64,000 bases of DNA from Microbacterium proteolyticum (GCF_014192415.1 NZ_JACHXY010000003.1:556227-620226), one strand, 5' to 3'; numbered from the stretch's first letter, positions 42,729 through 51,612 are shown. Numbers and translations are program-made. Notes: generated by a model not told the origin, from the sequence alone.

Positions 42729-43718
42729 ATGAGATCGACCGGGGTCCGCACGCGCCAGGCGTCGCACGATCTCGTTGCGCCGGTCGAACGCCCTCTCGAG
42801 TCGGACTACCGACCCGCCCGACCCGTCGACATCGGGCGCGCCGTGTCGGCGCAACGCCACGGCACCAACGACCCCACCTTTCTCGCGACGGCTCCCCTCG
42901 GGGCGGGCGGTGTCGTCTGGCGTGTGAGCCGCACACCGCTGGGCGTCGCCACCCTCGCGCTCCGCCAACGGGTCGGCGGGAGCGTTCGCGCAGCCGCCTG
43001 GGGCCCCGGTGCACCCTGGGCTCTCGACCAGCTACCCGCACTGTGCGGCGCGCACGACGATCCCGACGGGTTCGACGCGTCGCGGCATCCGTCGGTCGCC
43101 GAGTGGCACCGTCGTCACCCCGACCTGCGCATCGGTCGCACCGACCTCGTCTTCGACGCCCTCGTCAGCGCCATCATGGAGCAGAAGGTCACGAGCATGC
43201 AGGCGTTCTCGGCCTGGCGCAGCATCGTCACCTGGTACGGCGAGCGCGCGCCGGGGCCTACGCCCCGTCCGATGTTCGCCCCGCCCGACATCGACGGGTG
43301 GCGCCATGTGCCGTCGTGGGCGTGGCATCGTGCCGGACTCGAGCCTCCGCAGTCGCGCACCATCGTCGAGAGTGCGCGTCGCGGCACAGCGATCGTCCGT
43401 GCCGCGACCGCGGCCGCCGACGGCGAGAGTCGCGATCGCGTCTTCATCAGCCTTCGCGGCGTGGGCATCTGGACGAGCGCCGAGACCCGCATCCGCGCTT
43501 TCGGTGATCCGGATGCCGTGAGCACGGGCGACTACCACCTCGCCCACCAGGTCGGTTTCGCTCTGACGGGCCACCGCACCGACGACGACGGCATGCTCGA
43601 GCTGCTCGAACCGTTCGCCGGCCACCGTCAGCGGGTGATCCGACTCATCTACGTCGGGTCGTCGCTCGAGCCGCGCCGCGGACCGCGACTCAGTCCCGAA
43701 GACCACCGCGACCGCTGA
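42729..43718 (+). CDS. AlkA-like DNA-3-methyladenine glycosylase
   Basis: A 329-residue protein of the HhH-GPD superfamily. The helix-hairpin-helix and catalytic Asp region is FISLRGVGIWTSAETRIRAF, then GDPDAVSTGDYHLAHQVG, with the catalytic Asp in TGDYHL. The N-terminal domain resembles the AlkA beta-sheet. It excises alkylated bases and fits a DNA-damage promoter directly upstream. Confidence 0.88.
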   Translation: MRSTGVRTRQASHDLVAPVERPLESDYRPARPVDIGRAVSAQRHGTNDPTFLATAPLGAGGVVWRVSRTPLGVATLALRQRVGGSVRAAAWGPGAPWALDQLPALCGAHDDPDGFDASRHPSVAEWHRRHPDLRIGRTDLVFDALVSAIMEQKVTSMQAFSAWRSIVTWYGERAPGPTPRPMFAPPDIDGWRHVPSWAWHRAGLEPPQSRTIVESARRGTAIVRAATAAADGESRDRVFISLRGVGIWTSAETRIRAFGDPDAVSTGDYHLAHQVGFALTGHRTDDDGMLELLEPFAGHRQRVIRLIYVGSSLEPRRGPRLSPEDHRDR

Positions 43719-43810
43719 CCCGTCGCTGCATGGGTGCGCCGCGACACGTGACGTGGACGGGACGCGGCGCACGCCGGACCGGTGGGGGGTCGCGCCGTAG
43801 GCTGGGGCGC

Positions 43811-44032
43811 ATGACGCAGACGGGAACCGGTTGGCCGCGCGGACGCCCCTACTGGGTGCTGGGCAGCGTGCTCCTGTTCGGGCTGGGCATCCTGTTCGGC
43901 CTGGTGTGGCAGAACGTGTGGCTGGGCGTCGTCATCGCCGCGGCGGTGTCGGTCGGGTGGCTCATCGCCTACGAATCCAGCCGCGGCCGCAACGTCGGTG
44001 TGAACGACGAAGACAACGGCATCCAGCTCTGA
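43811..44032 (+). CDS. small two-TM membrane protein
   Basis: A 73-residue hypothetical protein with two hydrophobic helices (about 14-33 and 36-54) and a polar C-terminal tail ending NDEDNGIQL. A TAGGCT hexamer lies 7 bp before the ATG at 43811, consistent with leaderless transcription. It is convergent with the siderophore ATPase gene (4 bp apart). Confidence 0.7.
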   Translation: MTQTGTGWPRGRPYWVLGSVLLFGLGILFGLVWQNVWLGVVIAAAVSVGWLIAYESSRGRNVGVNDEDNGIQL

Positions 44033-44036
44033 GATC

Positions 44037-44795
44037 TCACCGGTAGTAGACCGCCAGCGGGTACGGCCCGTCGCGGCGCACCTGGACAGGCGTGCCGAAC
44101 ACCTCCTCGAGGGTCGACGACGTCATGAGGTCGTCCGGCGTCCCGACGTGCACGATCCGCCCCTCGGAGAGGGCGACGATGCGATCGGCGTAGGCAGCCG
44201 CGAAGTTGATGTCGTGCACCACGACGACGATCGTCTTGCCGAGTTCGTCGGCTGCGCGACGGAGCTGGCCCATCATCGCCACCGCGTGCTTCATGTCGAG
44301 GTTGTTCAGCGGCTCGTCGAGCAGGATGTAGTCGGTGTCCTGCGCGAGCACCATGGCCACGTACGCGCGCTGGCGCTGCCCGCCCGAGAGCTGGTCGAGG
44401 TAGCGCCCCGACAGCTCGGTCATGTCGAGGAAAGCGATGGCCTCGTCGATCTTCGAGTGATCGTCGGCGGTCAGACGCCCCTGCGAGTGGGGGAAGCGCC
44501 CGAAGCCGACGAGCTCGCGCACGGTCAGGCGCGTGACGAAGTGATTCTCTTGCCGCAGGATCGACACGATCTTGGCGAGCGCCTTTCCGGGCGTGGCCGT
44601 CACGTCATGGCCTGCGACGGTGACGCGGCCGCCGGTGGCCGTCGTCAGGCGCCCGACGATCGTCAGCAGGGTCGATTTGCCCGCGCCGTTCGGACCCACC
44701 AGGGCGGTGACTCCCCCCGCGGGGATGTCGAGGGTCACGGGACCGAGCACGGTCATGTCGCCATAGGTCATGGTGACGTCGGTGAGCGAGATCAC
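44037..44795 (-). CDS. iron-siderophore ABC transporter ATP-binding protein (FecE/FhuC type)
   Basis: A 252-residue ABC ATPase with intact motifs: Walker A GPNGAGKST (about residues 35-43), signature LSGGQRQRAYVAM, Walker B YILLDEPLNNLD, and the switch His in VVVVHDINF. It is the motor of the siderophore importer encoded just upstream on the same strand, 31 bp after the permease. Iron-repressed expression is expected from the DtxR-type box at the operon head. Confidence 0.93.
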   Translation of the reverse strand: MISLTDVTMTYGDMTVLGPVTLDIPAGGVTALVGPNGAGKSTLLTIVGRLTTATGGRVTVAGHDVTATPGKALAKIVSILRQENHFVTRLTVRELVGFGRFPHSQGRLTADDHSKIDEAIAFLDMTELSGRYLDQLSGGQRQRAYVAMVLAQDTDYILLDEPLNNLDMKHAVAMMGQLRRAADELGKTIVVVVHDINFAAAYADRIVALSEGRIVHVGTPDDLMTSSTLEEVFGTPVQVRRDGPYPLAVYYR

Positions 44796-44826
44796 GGGAC
44801 GCGCCGTCCCGGTGAGCGGGTGAGCA

Positions 44827-45837
44827 TCAGAGACTCCCCTTCCGGAGGAGATAGACGAGGAAGAACACGCCGCCGACGAACTCGATGATGATCGAGAGCA
44901 TGCCGGCCGCGTAGAAAACGTGCCGCAGGACGAAGTACCCGCCCAGCAGCGTGGCCATGCCCAGCAACACGGCGAAGGGCAACACCACGCGATGCTGCGA
45001 CGACCCCGAGAGCTGGTAAGCGAGGGTGGCGACGATGAAGCCGAAGAACGTCATCGGCCCGACCATGGTGGTCGACACCGAGATCAGCACGGCCACGAGC
45101 ACGAGCATCCCGATCACCTCGCGCCGATAGGACAGCCCCAGATTGACGGAGGCCTCACGGCCGAGCGCGAGCACGTCCAGGCGGTGCCGCGTGCGCCAGA
45201 CGAGAGCGAGCACCGCGGCGACCACCAGCGCCGCCCACGGGAGGTACTCGGCATCCGAGTTCGAGAGGTTGCCGAACAGGCGGGCCGAGAGGATGTCGAA
45301 GTCGCTCGGGGTGAGCAGCCGCTGCATGACGGTCGACAGCGAGCCGAACCCCACGCCCAGCACGACCCCCACCAACAGCATGATGTGGAGGTTCCCGCGG
45401 CGGCCGGCGAAGAGCCAGCCGTACAGCAGCGTCGCGAAGCCCACCATCAGCACGCTCTGTACGGCGACCTTCAGCAGCCCGTCGGTCGCCGACAGGGCGG
45501 CGCTGCCGAAGAAGAACACCATCGCGGTCTGCATCACGACGTACAGCGCGTCGAAGCCCATGATCGACGGGGTCAGGATGCGATTCGCCGTCGCCGTATG
45601 GAACAGCACCGTCGCGACCGCCTGGCAGCAGGCGACGAGGGCGATCGTCGCGACGCTCACCACGCGCAGGTTCACCGCCAGCCAGAAGGCCCGCGAGCCG
45701 GGCTCCCCCGGGACGTTCCACGTCAGCACGCCGGTTGCGGCGACCGCCACGATCAGGATCAGGACGCCGAAGCGCAGGGCGATCCGCGGACGGCGGGCCG
45801 CGAGAGCCGGGGCCGACCGGGTCAGGGTGTCAGCCAC
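44827..45837 (-). CDS. FecCD-family iron-siderophore permease, second subunit
   Basis: A 336-residue, about ten-TM permease of the BtuC/FecD family. It starts 8 bp inside the preceding permease gene. The conserved EAA-like/GP loop region GPMTFFGFIVATLAYQLSGSSQHR interacts with the ATPase. It pairs with the 318-residue permease as a heterodimer for ferric-siderophore import. Confidence 0.92.
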   Translation of the reverse strand: MADTLTRSAPALAARRPRIALRFGVLILIVAVAATGVLTWNVPGEPGSRAFWLAVNLRVVSVATIALVACCQAVATVLFHTATANRILTPSIMGFDALYVVMQTAMVFFFGSAALSATDGLLKVAVQSVLMVGFATLLYGWLFAGRRGNLHIMLLVGVVLGVGFGSLSTVMQRLLTPSDFDILSARLFGNLSNSDAEYLPWAALVVAAVLALVWRTRHRLDVLALGREASVNLGLSYRREVIGMLVLVAVLISVSTTMVGPMTFFGFIVATLAYQLSGSSQHRVVLPFAVLLGMATLLGGYFVLRHVFYAAGMLSIIIEFVGGVFFLVYLLRKGSL

Positions 45838-46786
45838 GGGCGCGCATCCTCAGCAGAAGGGTGATGAACACCGCGGAGCCGACGACCCCGAGGATCATCG
45901 AGACGGGGACCTCGAACGGCATCCGGATGACGCGTCCGACGATGTCGCAGACGACGACGATCGCCACGCCCCCGACGCACACCCAGGGCAGGTTCGCGCG
46001 GGCGTTGTCGCCGCGCCACATCGATACGAGGTTCGGCACCACCAGACCCAGGAACGGCAGGAAGCCGACGACGACGGTGGTGACGCCGGTGGCGACCGCG
46101 ACGAGCCCCGTACCGATGAGCAGGACGCGGGTGTGGTCGAGGCCGACCGAGGTGGCGATGTCGCGACCCAGACCGGCGACGGTGATGCGGTCGGCGTAGA
46201 GGAACACCAGCAGCACCACGATCGCGACGACCCAGAGCACTTCGTAGCGTCCGCGGACGATGGAGGTGAAGCTGCCCATGAACCACGTGCCGAGCATCTG
46301 CAGCGAGTTCGTCGACACCGCCAGATAGGTCGTGAAGGCCGAGACCACCGCCCCGAGCATGATGCCGATGAGCGGCACGACGAGCGAGGAGCGCAGGGAG
46401 ATGCGCTGCAGGATGCCGATGAAGATCATGGTCCCGACGAAGGCGGCGAGGGATGCCACGATCATCCGGACGGGGAGGGGCGAGGCCGGTGCGATCAGCA
46501 CCGTGACGAGCAGGCCGAGCGCCGCCCACTCGGACGTTCCCGTGGTGGAGGGCTCGACGAAACGGTTCTGCGTGAGCAGCTGCATGATGAGGCCCGAGAC
46601 GGCCATCGCACAGCCGGCGAGGACGAGCGCGAGAGTGCGGGGCACGCGCGAGATCCAGAACATCTCGCCCCCGAAGTCGTCGGCGGTCAGATCGTAGGCG
46701 CCGACGAACAGCGACACGACGACGAGCGCGGCGACCCCGGCGATCGCCGCGGGCAGTGCGAGAGGTCGAAGGGTGGTCGAGGTCAT
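45830..46786 (-). CDS. FecCD-family iron-siderophore permease, first subunit
   Basis: A 318-residue, about nine-to-ten-TM permease with SGLIMQLLTQNRFVEPSTTG, the characteristic early FecCD motif, and GFLPFLGLVVPNLVSMWRGDN, the GP loop. It is the partner of the next permease. It lies 103 bp after the binding-protein gene, with a 63-bp inverted repeat in the gap that could limit read-through. Confidence 0.93.
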   Translation of the reverse strand: MTSTTLRPLALPAAIAGVAALVVVSLFVGAYDLTADDFGGEMFWISRVPRTLALVLAGCAMAVSGLIMQLLTQNRFVEPSTTGTSEWAALGLLVTVLIAPASPLPVRMIVASLAAFVGTMIFIGILQRISLRSSLVVPLIGIMLGAVVSAFTTYLAVSTNSLQMLGTWFMGSFTSIVRGRYEVLWVVAIVVLLVFLYADRITVAGLGRDIATSVGLDHTRVLLIGTGLVAVATGVTTVVVGFLPFLGLVVPNLVSMWRGDNARANLPWVCVGGVAIVVVCDIVGRVIRMPFEVPVSMILGVVGSAVFITLLLRMRARG

Positions 46787-46808
46787 GGCATCCCTCCCTC
46801 CTCACCGC

Positions 46809-46871
46809 GCGTGAGGGGTCGTTCCTCGTCGCCTAGGAGCGGCCCGGGCGACGAAACCCGACCCCTCACGC
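46809..46871 (-). repeat. 63-bp inverted repeat between binding-protein and permease genes
   Basis: GCGTGAGGGGTCG and CGACCCCTCACGC form perfect 13-bp outer arms; an inner CGTCGCC/GGGCGACG pairing extends the hairpin. Within the iron operon such a structure commonly lowers expression of downstream genes relative to the binding protein or stabilises the upstream mRNA; that role is inferred. Confidence 0.78.
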
Positions 46872-46889
46872 GAGCGGGCCGGGGGCGGG

Positions 46890-47858
46890 TCAGGAGGCGA
46901 ATGCCTCGGCGGCGGAGCGGTAGAGCGTCGTGTACGCCTGGATGCCCTCATCGAGGTAGAAGCTGCCGTCGAGGTAGACGATCTGCCCCTTCTGCACGGC
47001 GGGGACGTTCTTCAGCGCTTCGGCGTTCTCGACGAGCTCCTTGGCTGAGACGTAGCCGTCCTCGCCGAACATCGCGTCGCGGTCGAGGACGAAGAGCCAC
47101 TCGGGGTTCGCCGCGGCGATCGCCTCGACGCTGATGTCGTCGCCGTGCGAGGCGTCTTCGGCGGACCGCTCCAGGGCGGGGGTGAGCCCCAGGGTGGGGA
47201 AGAGCACACCGACACCACGACCCTCACCGGGAGCGGCGTACGCGATCTTGCCGCCCGAGGTGATGAGACCCATGACGCTCTGGGACGGGTCGTAGGCCGC
47301 CTTGGCCTCGGCGATCGCGTCATCGAGGTCGGCCGAGAGCTGCGCCGCCTCGTCGTTCTTGTCGAAGACCTGACCCAGGATCGTGGTCTGGCGTTTCAGC
47401 TCCGAGGCGTGGTCCTCACCGTCGCGGGGGCTGGTTTCGATGGTCGCCGGCTGGATCTCCTTCAGCTGGTCGTAGATGTCGCGGAACCGGTAACCGCCGA
47501 CGATGAGATCGGGCTCCGCGGCGAGGATGTTCTCGATGTCGGGCTCGCGGTGCAGGCCCGCGTCGAGCACCTCGTCGCCACCCGAGAGCGAGGGCCAGAG
47601 GTCGTACATGAGGGGCTTCGGGGCGGCGACCAGGGTCACACCCCATTCGCTGAGCGTCTCGAAGGTCGTGTTGTCGAGGGCGACGACGCGCTCGGGCGCC
47701 ACCGGGACCTCGATCGAGCCGTGGTTGTCTTCGACCGTCACGGTGGTCGCGGCGGCGGCGTCATCTGCGGGCGCAGCGGCTCCCGAGGAGCAGCCGACGA
47801 GGGCGAGAGCGGCCACCAGGGATGCGGCGGCGAGGGGACGGAACAGGCGGGGCGTCAT
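46890..47858 (-). CDS. iron-siderophore substrate-binding lipoprotein
   Basis: A 322-residue class III periplasmic-type binding protein. A lipoprotein signal ends LVGC (Cys 23), followed by an Ala/Asp-rich tether, then VEDNHGSIEVPVAPERVVALDNTTFETLSEWGV and EPDIENILAAEPDLIVGG, the FecB/FhuD pattern. It captures the ferric siderophore outside the cell. It is the first gene of the operon, divergent from the siderophore-interacting protein, with an iron box between. Confidence 0.93.
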   Translation of the reverse strand: MTPRLFRPLAAASLVAALALVGCSSGAAAPADDAAAATTVTVEDNHGSIEVPVAPERVVALDNTTFETLSEWGVTLVAAPKPLMYDLWPSLSGGDEVLDAGLHREPDIENILAAEPDLIVGGYRFRDIYDQLKEIQPATIETSPRDGEDHASELKRQTTILGQVFDKNDEAAQLSADLDDAIAEAKAAYDPSQSVMGLITSGGKIAYAAPGEGRGVGVLFPTLGLTPALERSAEDASHGDDISVEAIAAANPEWLFVLDRDAMFGEDGYVSAKELVENAEALKNVPAVQKGQIVYLDGSFYLDEGIQAYTTLYRSAAEAFAS

Positions 47859-47921
47859 GCGAATCTCTCCAGTGCTGTGTGTGGGTCGAACCGCTACCTG
47901 CGGGGGGTGGCGGACGATTCG

Positions 47922-47940
47922 TTAGGTTAGCCTTACCTTC
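47922..47940. promoter_or_regulatory. DtxR/IdeR-type iron box
   Basis: TTAGGTTAGCCTTACCTTC matches the known actinobacterial box TTAGGTWAGSCTWACCTAA at 17 of 19 positions. It lies between the divergent siderophore uptake operon and the siderophore-interacting protein gene, where one bound dimer pair could repress both. Confidence 0.88.
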
Positions 47941-48717
47941 ATGCGAATGTCGAACCAGCGCGTCTCCGCCCGCCTCGAACCCCGCCGCCACGACCTCGTC
48001 TTCCGTTCGGCGATCCTCGCGCGACGGACGCACGTGACGCCGTCGTACGTGCGCCTGCGTCTCGAGGGACCCGAGTTGCGCGGCTTCGACTCCCCCGGCG
48101 CCGACGACCACATCCGCATCTTCTTCCCGTCAGGCGCCGCCGACGACCTCCGCTCCGCGCCGAGCCGCGAGTACACCCCGGTGACCTGGGATGCCATGGA
48201 CGGCTGGCTCGACGTCGACGTCGCGCTGCACGGGGCCGGCGTCGGCAGCCGGTGGGCCGAGACGTCCGCCATCGGCGCACCCGTGGGCGTCGGCGGTCCC
48301 CGCGGCTCGATGGTGCTGGTGGGACGCCCCGACGCGTGGCTGCTCGCCGGCGACGAGACGGCGGTGCCCGCGATCCGCCGGTTCGCCGCGCAGATGGACG
48401 ACGACGCCATCGGTCGCATCGCCGTCGAGGTGCCGGATGCCGCGCACGACCTCCCCGTCGCCGCTCCGCCGGGCGTCGAGGTGGTTCAGCTGCATCGGGG
48501 TCGGCGCCCCGCGGGGGAAGAACTCGGCGACTGGCTCGACTCCCTCGACGTCGAGGAGCGTCCCGATGGGTGCGTCTTCGGCTTCGTCGCCGCCGAGCAG
48601 TCCGTGGTGCGTGCGGGGCGCGCGCTGCTGCGGGACCGGTGGGCGGGCGACCCCGCCGCCACGGTGGTGAAGGGCTACTGGAAGCGCGGCGTCACGGAGT
48701 ACCACGTGCCGCACTAA
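47941..48717 (+). CDS. siderophore-interacting protein (FAD-dependent ferric reductase, SIP family)
   Basis: A 258-residue ferredoxin-reductase-like protein. The FAD domain has the SIP signature RSAPSREYTPVTWDAMDGWLDVDVALHG and the C-terminal domain has WLLAGDETAVPAIRRF and VVKGYWKRGVTEYH, the latter diagnostic of SIP proteins. It reduces ferric siderophore to release iron. The ATG at 47941 follows the iron box directly (47947 is an alternative), implying a leaderless or very short leader. Confidence 0.93.
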   Translation: MRMSNQRVSARLEPRRHDLVFRSAILARRTHVTPSYVRLRLEGPELRGFDSPGADDHIRIFFPSGAADDLRSAPSREYTPVTWDAMDGWLDVDVALHGAGVGSRWAETSAIGAPVGVGGPRGSMVLVGRPDAWLLAGDETAVPAIRRFAAQMDDDAIGRIAVEVPDAAHDLPVAAPPGVEVVQLHRGRRPAGEELGDWLDSLDVEERPDGCVFGFVAAEQSVVRAGRALLRDRWAGDPAATVVKGYWKRGVTEYHVPH

Positions 48718-49703
48718 GTGCGCTCGATCGACACCTCGTCGTCGTCACGCGACACGTAGAGCGCGCACGTGGTGTCGTAGTAGTCGCGTGTCTCGCCTGC
48801 GGGACGCAGACCGATCCGCTCGGCGACGGCTCCGGACGCCGCGTTCGCCGGGTTCGTGACCGCCACGATTCGACGGATGCCGTGATCCCGAGCAATCGCG
48901 ATGAGCGCGGCCGCCGCCTCTGTCGCGTGGCCCTCGCCCCGCGCATCGGGGTGGAAGTGCCACCCGATCTCGACATCGTCGGGACGCCCCTCGGAGACCC
49001 CGGCCGACCACGGGATGCGCTTGAGAAGCACCGACCCGAGTAGCCTTCCGCCGGGAGTCGCGACCGCGCGCACTCCGAGGACGCCGTCGGCCAGGCCCGC
49101 CCAGCGATCGAGCAGGGTGTCGACCTCGGCCGCGTCGACCATCACCCGCCCGTCGCCCAGGTAGCGACGCACCTCGGGGCGGCGGTACATGTCGAACAGG
49201 AACGCTCGATCGGCGTCGTCGCGCGTCCATTCGCGGAGGACGAGACGCTCCGTGACGAGGCGTGTGCGCCGCATCGGAACGTGCGGAATGCCGTCTTCGG
49301 CGAAGGGCGGCCCGGATACGACGAAGCCGAAGCGCCCGTACCAGCCGGCGAGGTGCGCCTGCGCGTCGAGCAGGATCGGGATGCCGGGCGCCTCGGCATC
49401 GAGAACCTCGACGGCCGCGCGCATGAGATCGGCGGCGATACCGCGGCCCCGCGCATCGGGGGCGGTGGCGACGCGCCCGATGCGCGTGTTCTGCGCCTCG
49501 CGAAGGATGCGCAACGTGGCCAGCACATCGTCGCCCTCGACAGCCCACATGAGCTCAGCGCCGGACTCGATGTCGCGGCCGTCGATCTCGGGGTAAGCGG
49601 CCTCTTGCTCGACGACGAACACGGTGACCCTCAGCCACAGCAGGCGGTAGAGAGTGAGGGGGTCGATCGCGGCGACGGGCGCCCGATGCAGGGTGACGGC
49701 CAT
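48714..49703 (-). CDS. double GNAT acetyltransferase (ElaA-like plus RimJ/RimL-like)
   Basis: A 329-residue fusion. Residues 1-145 match the ElaA-like GNAT: LLWLRVTVFVVEQEAAYPEIDGRD, IGRVATAPDARGRGIAADLM. Residues about 150-325 form a RimJ/RimL-type GNAT: TERLVLREWTRDDADRAF, then WHFHPDARGEGHATEAAAAL. Substrates are unknown. The ATG at 49703 is chosen because it begins the conserved domain and is 6 bp after a PafBC-type promoter. It overlaps the convergent SIP gene by 4 bp. Confidence 0.86.
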   Translation of the reverse strand: MAVTLHRAPVAAIDPLTLYRLLWLRVTVFVVEQEAAYPEIDGRDIESGAELMWAVEGDDVLATLRILREAQNTRIGRVATAPDARGRGIAADLMRAAVEVLDAEAPGIPILLDAQAHLAGWYGRFGFVVSGPPFAEDGIPHVPMRRTRLVTERLVLREWTRDDADRAFLFDMYRRPEVRRYLGDGRVMVDAAEVDTLLDRWAGLADGVLGVRAVATPGGRLLGSVLLKRIPWSAGVSEGRPDDVEIGWHFHPDARGEGHATEAAAALIAIARDHGIRRIVAVTNPANAASGAVAERIGLRPAGETRDYYDTTCALYVSRDDDEVSIERT

Positions 49704-49709
49704 CTTTCG

Positions 49710-49731
49710 ACCGTACCCCGCGGCTCCGACA
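49710..49731 (-). promoter_or_regulatory. PafBC/RecA-NDp-type promoter of the double acetyltransferase
   Basis: Minus strand TGTCGGAG, 8 bp, TACGGT, with the -10 ending 6 bp before the ATG at 49703. Confidence 0.65.
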
Positions 49732-49848
49732 TCTCTCCTCCGCGGGCCGGGTGGAGGTTCGACCCGACGTGGGATGCCGCCTCCCCCGTCCGGCATCGAC
49801 ACACGGCGACGGATGGATCGATGTCGCAGGGCGCGCTACTGTCCGGAT

Positions 49849-50154
49849 ATGTCATTCCAGTCGTATCTCGACAACATCGAAGCCAAGACCGGCCTGACTC
49901 CGCGGCAGTTCATCACGCTCGCCGAAGAGCGAGGATTCGGCGCAGGCACCAAGGCGACCCCCATCCTGCAGTGGCTGAAAGACGACTACGCCCTCGGTCG
50001 CGGCCACGGTATGGCGCTCGTGCACGTGATCACGAAGGGTGCGCAGATCAGCGCCGCGCACGTGGGTCGCGGCGGGCCGCACGGCGACGCCAGCGATGAG
50101 CTCTGGCTCGACGGCGCGGCGTCCAACCCGCACTCTTCCCCGACGCCGGATTAG
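49849..50154 (+). CDS. DUF4287 domain protein
   Basis: A 101-residue protein beginning MSFQSYLDNIEAKTGLTPRQ with ATPILQWLKDDYALGRGHGMALVHVI, the DUF4287 pattern, often linked to DUF5655 proteins. Function unknown. A TACTGT hexamer lies 7 bp before the ATG, so transcription may be leaderless. Confidence 0.87.
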   Translation: MSFQSYLDNIEAKTGLTPRQFITLAEERGFGAGTKATPILQWLKDDYALGRGHGMALVHVITKGAQISAAHVGRGGPHGDASDELWLDGAASNPHSSPTPD

Positions 50155-50409
50155 CCTTCGGACCGAACACCATCACTGGGACGACCTCCGAACCCGCGGC
50201 CCGCCGCTCACATGCCACTCATCGCAGCGTGTCCGCCGTCGACCGCGGCAGCCAGCGGCGCGGGTGGCATGCACGATGGGCGCGTCAAGGCTCTGATCGA
50301 CTCACCCGCACCCATCGCGAACGTCAAAGCCTGTTGGTGCAGCCAGAAGGCCAACCGATTCCAGCGTGAGGGGTCAGACGGTAAGGCAGAGCTCGGGGCA
50401 GGCAGGTTC

Positions 50410-50835
50410 TCACTCCGTGGACGCTGGGCTGGGCGTCGAGCACACCTCGGCAGCGCCGACGGCAGCCGCCTCGAAGTCAGCAACCGCGGCGCGAAGCGCG
50501 TCGGCGTCGATTTCTGCAGGCGAAGTGGCGGTCTCTGTCGCGGCGATGAGCGCTCCCATGGCGTCGACGAACTCACCGCCTGCAGCGTGAATCCCTGGTG
50601 CCCAACCGTCGCGCGTCGCACTGAAATCTGCTTGAGCAGCCTTGAGCTGCATGATCGCGGCCGCCGGGTCATGGTCGACTGACGCGAAGGCATTCACCAC
50701 GCCGGTCGACGCGGTTGAGAGCGCCGAGCCCATTTCGATGCACGAGTCCTGCGGGGTCGCGGAGGCGCATCCCGACAGCGAAGCCAACCCCACGAACACG
50801 GTCGCGACAGTCCCCGTCACGCGGTGACATCTCAT
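50410..50835 (-). CDS. hypothetical lipoprotein
   Basis: A 141-residue protein with a lipoprotein signal (VGLASLSGCAS, Cys near residue 23) and two further Cys residues (DSCIEMG and the C-terminal AEVCSTP) that could pair outside the cell. The rest is an Ala-rich helical bundle. The ATG at 50835 overlaps the preceding gene's stop (ATGA). No family recognised. The patch around it is more A/T-rich than its neighbours. Confidence 0.68.
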   Translation of the reverse strand: MRCHRVTGTVATVFVGLASLSGCASATPQDSCIEMGSALSTASTGVVNAFASVDHDPAAAIMQLKAAQADFSATRDGWAPGIHAAGGEFVDAMGALIAATETATSPAEIDADALRAAVADFEAAAVGAAEVCSTPSPASTE

Positions 50836-51491
50836 TTGATGATTCCTTCCGCTCGCAGCCGCCCGAGGGCCGCCATGTCTGCGTCGAAACGATGCGTCGA
50901 CCGATCCGCGACGAGAATCAAGTCGGACCATCCCATGTCCAGTGCGTGGTCGATCTGCACGGTGAACAACGTTCCCTCGACCAACGCGCGCCATCGCCCG
51001 TCGGTAAGGTCGGCGCGACGAACAACCGCCTGGGTCTCGGGGTCGATACGCACCCGATCCGCCGCATAACCTCGGATGTCGACCGCGCCTCGCGCCTCGG
51101 CGATATCGAGGCTCCACTCCGGCGACGACGCGTCGATGGATGTCAAGGCGTTCCTGTAGGACTCCTTGAGTGGTTGGTATGACGACGCCGCGCCAATGAC
51201 CAGTACGCCCACATCGCCCGTGATCTTCACTCGTTCGAACTCGTTGGCGATGAAGAACCGCGAATCCATGTCGCCCCGGATGCCGTTCACCGTCACATCA
51301 CGCACGACCGCGCCGATCAGAAAAGAACGCCTAAGCCTCAACCGCGTGATCTCGCACTGCTCGATGACAGGTCGCAGCTCGTCGGGCGGGCCGAGCACCG
51401 TGCCACAGTCATCGAGCACCAGCCCATCGAGAATGACACCTCGGACCGCCTCACCCCGAGCAAGTCGTCGCCCGGACAATCTCTTCACCAT
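50832..51491 (-). CDS. hypothetical protein with pentapeptide/beta-helix-like N-terminus
   Basis: A 219-residue protein. Residues about 17-95 show short alternating hydrophobic steps (VILDGLVLDDC, VIEQCEITRLRLRRSFLIGAVVRDVTVNGI) like a right-handed beta-helix. The C-terminal 120 residues include DRVRIDPETQAVVRRADLTDG. No family recognised. It is translationally coupled to the lipoprotein gene, so the two probably act together. Codon use is less GC-biased than in surrounding core genes. Confidence 0.66.
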   Translation of the reverse strand: MVKRLSGRRLARGEAVRGVILDGLVLDDCGTVLGPPDELRPVIEQCEITRLRLRRSFLIGAVVRDVTVNGIRGDMDSRFFIANEFERVKITGDVGVLVIGAASSYQPLKESYRNALTSIDASSPEWSLDIAEARGAVDIRGYAADRVRIDPETQAVVRRADLTDGRWRALVEGTLFTVQIDHALDMGWSDLILVADRSTHRFDADMAALGRLRAEGIIK

Positions 51492-51612
51492 GTCACCCTC
51501 CGAACGTCCACATCACGCAGCCCAAGGTACGTCGCGAGTTATCCGCGAGCCCCCCAGGCCCCGAACGGGTGAAACGCATTCATCTGCTGGATGAAACAGT
51601 GAGGAGACTCGT

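Noticed and set aside
49828..49848. Ninth PafBC-type promoter before the DUF4287 gene
   Set aside because: TGTCGCAG and TACTGT are separated by 7 bp, and the first box lacks the conserved GG, so it does not meet the pattern of the other eight.
50212..50682. 156-codon plus-strand frame opposite the lipoprotein gene
   Set aside because: The minus-strand frame has a lipoprotein signal, Cys pair and coupled start; the plus frame has no domain or ribosome site.
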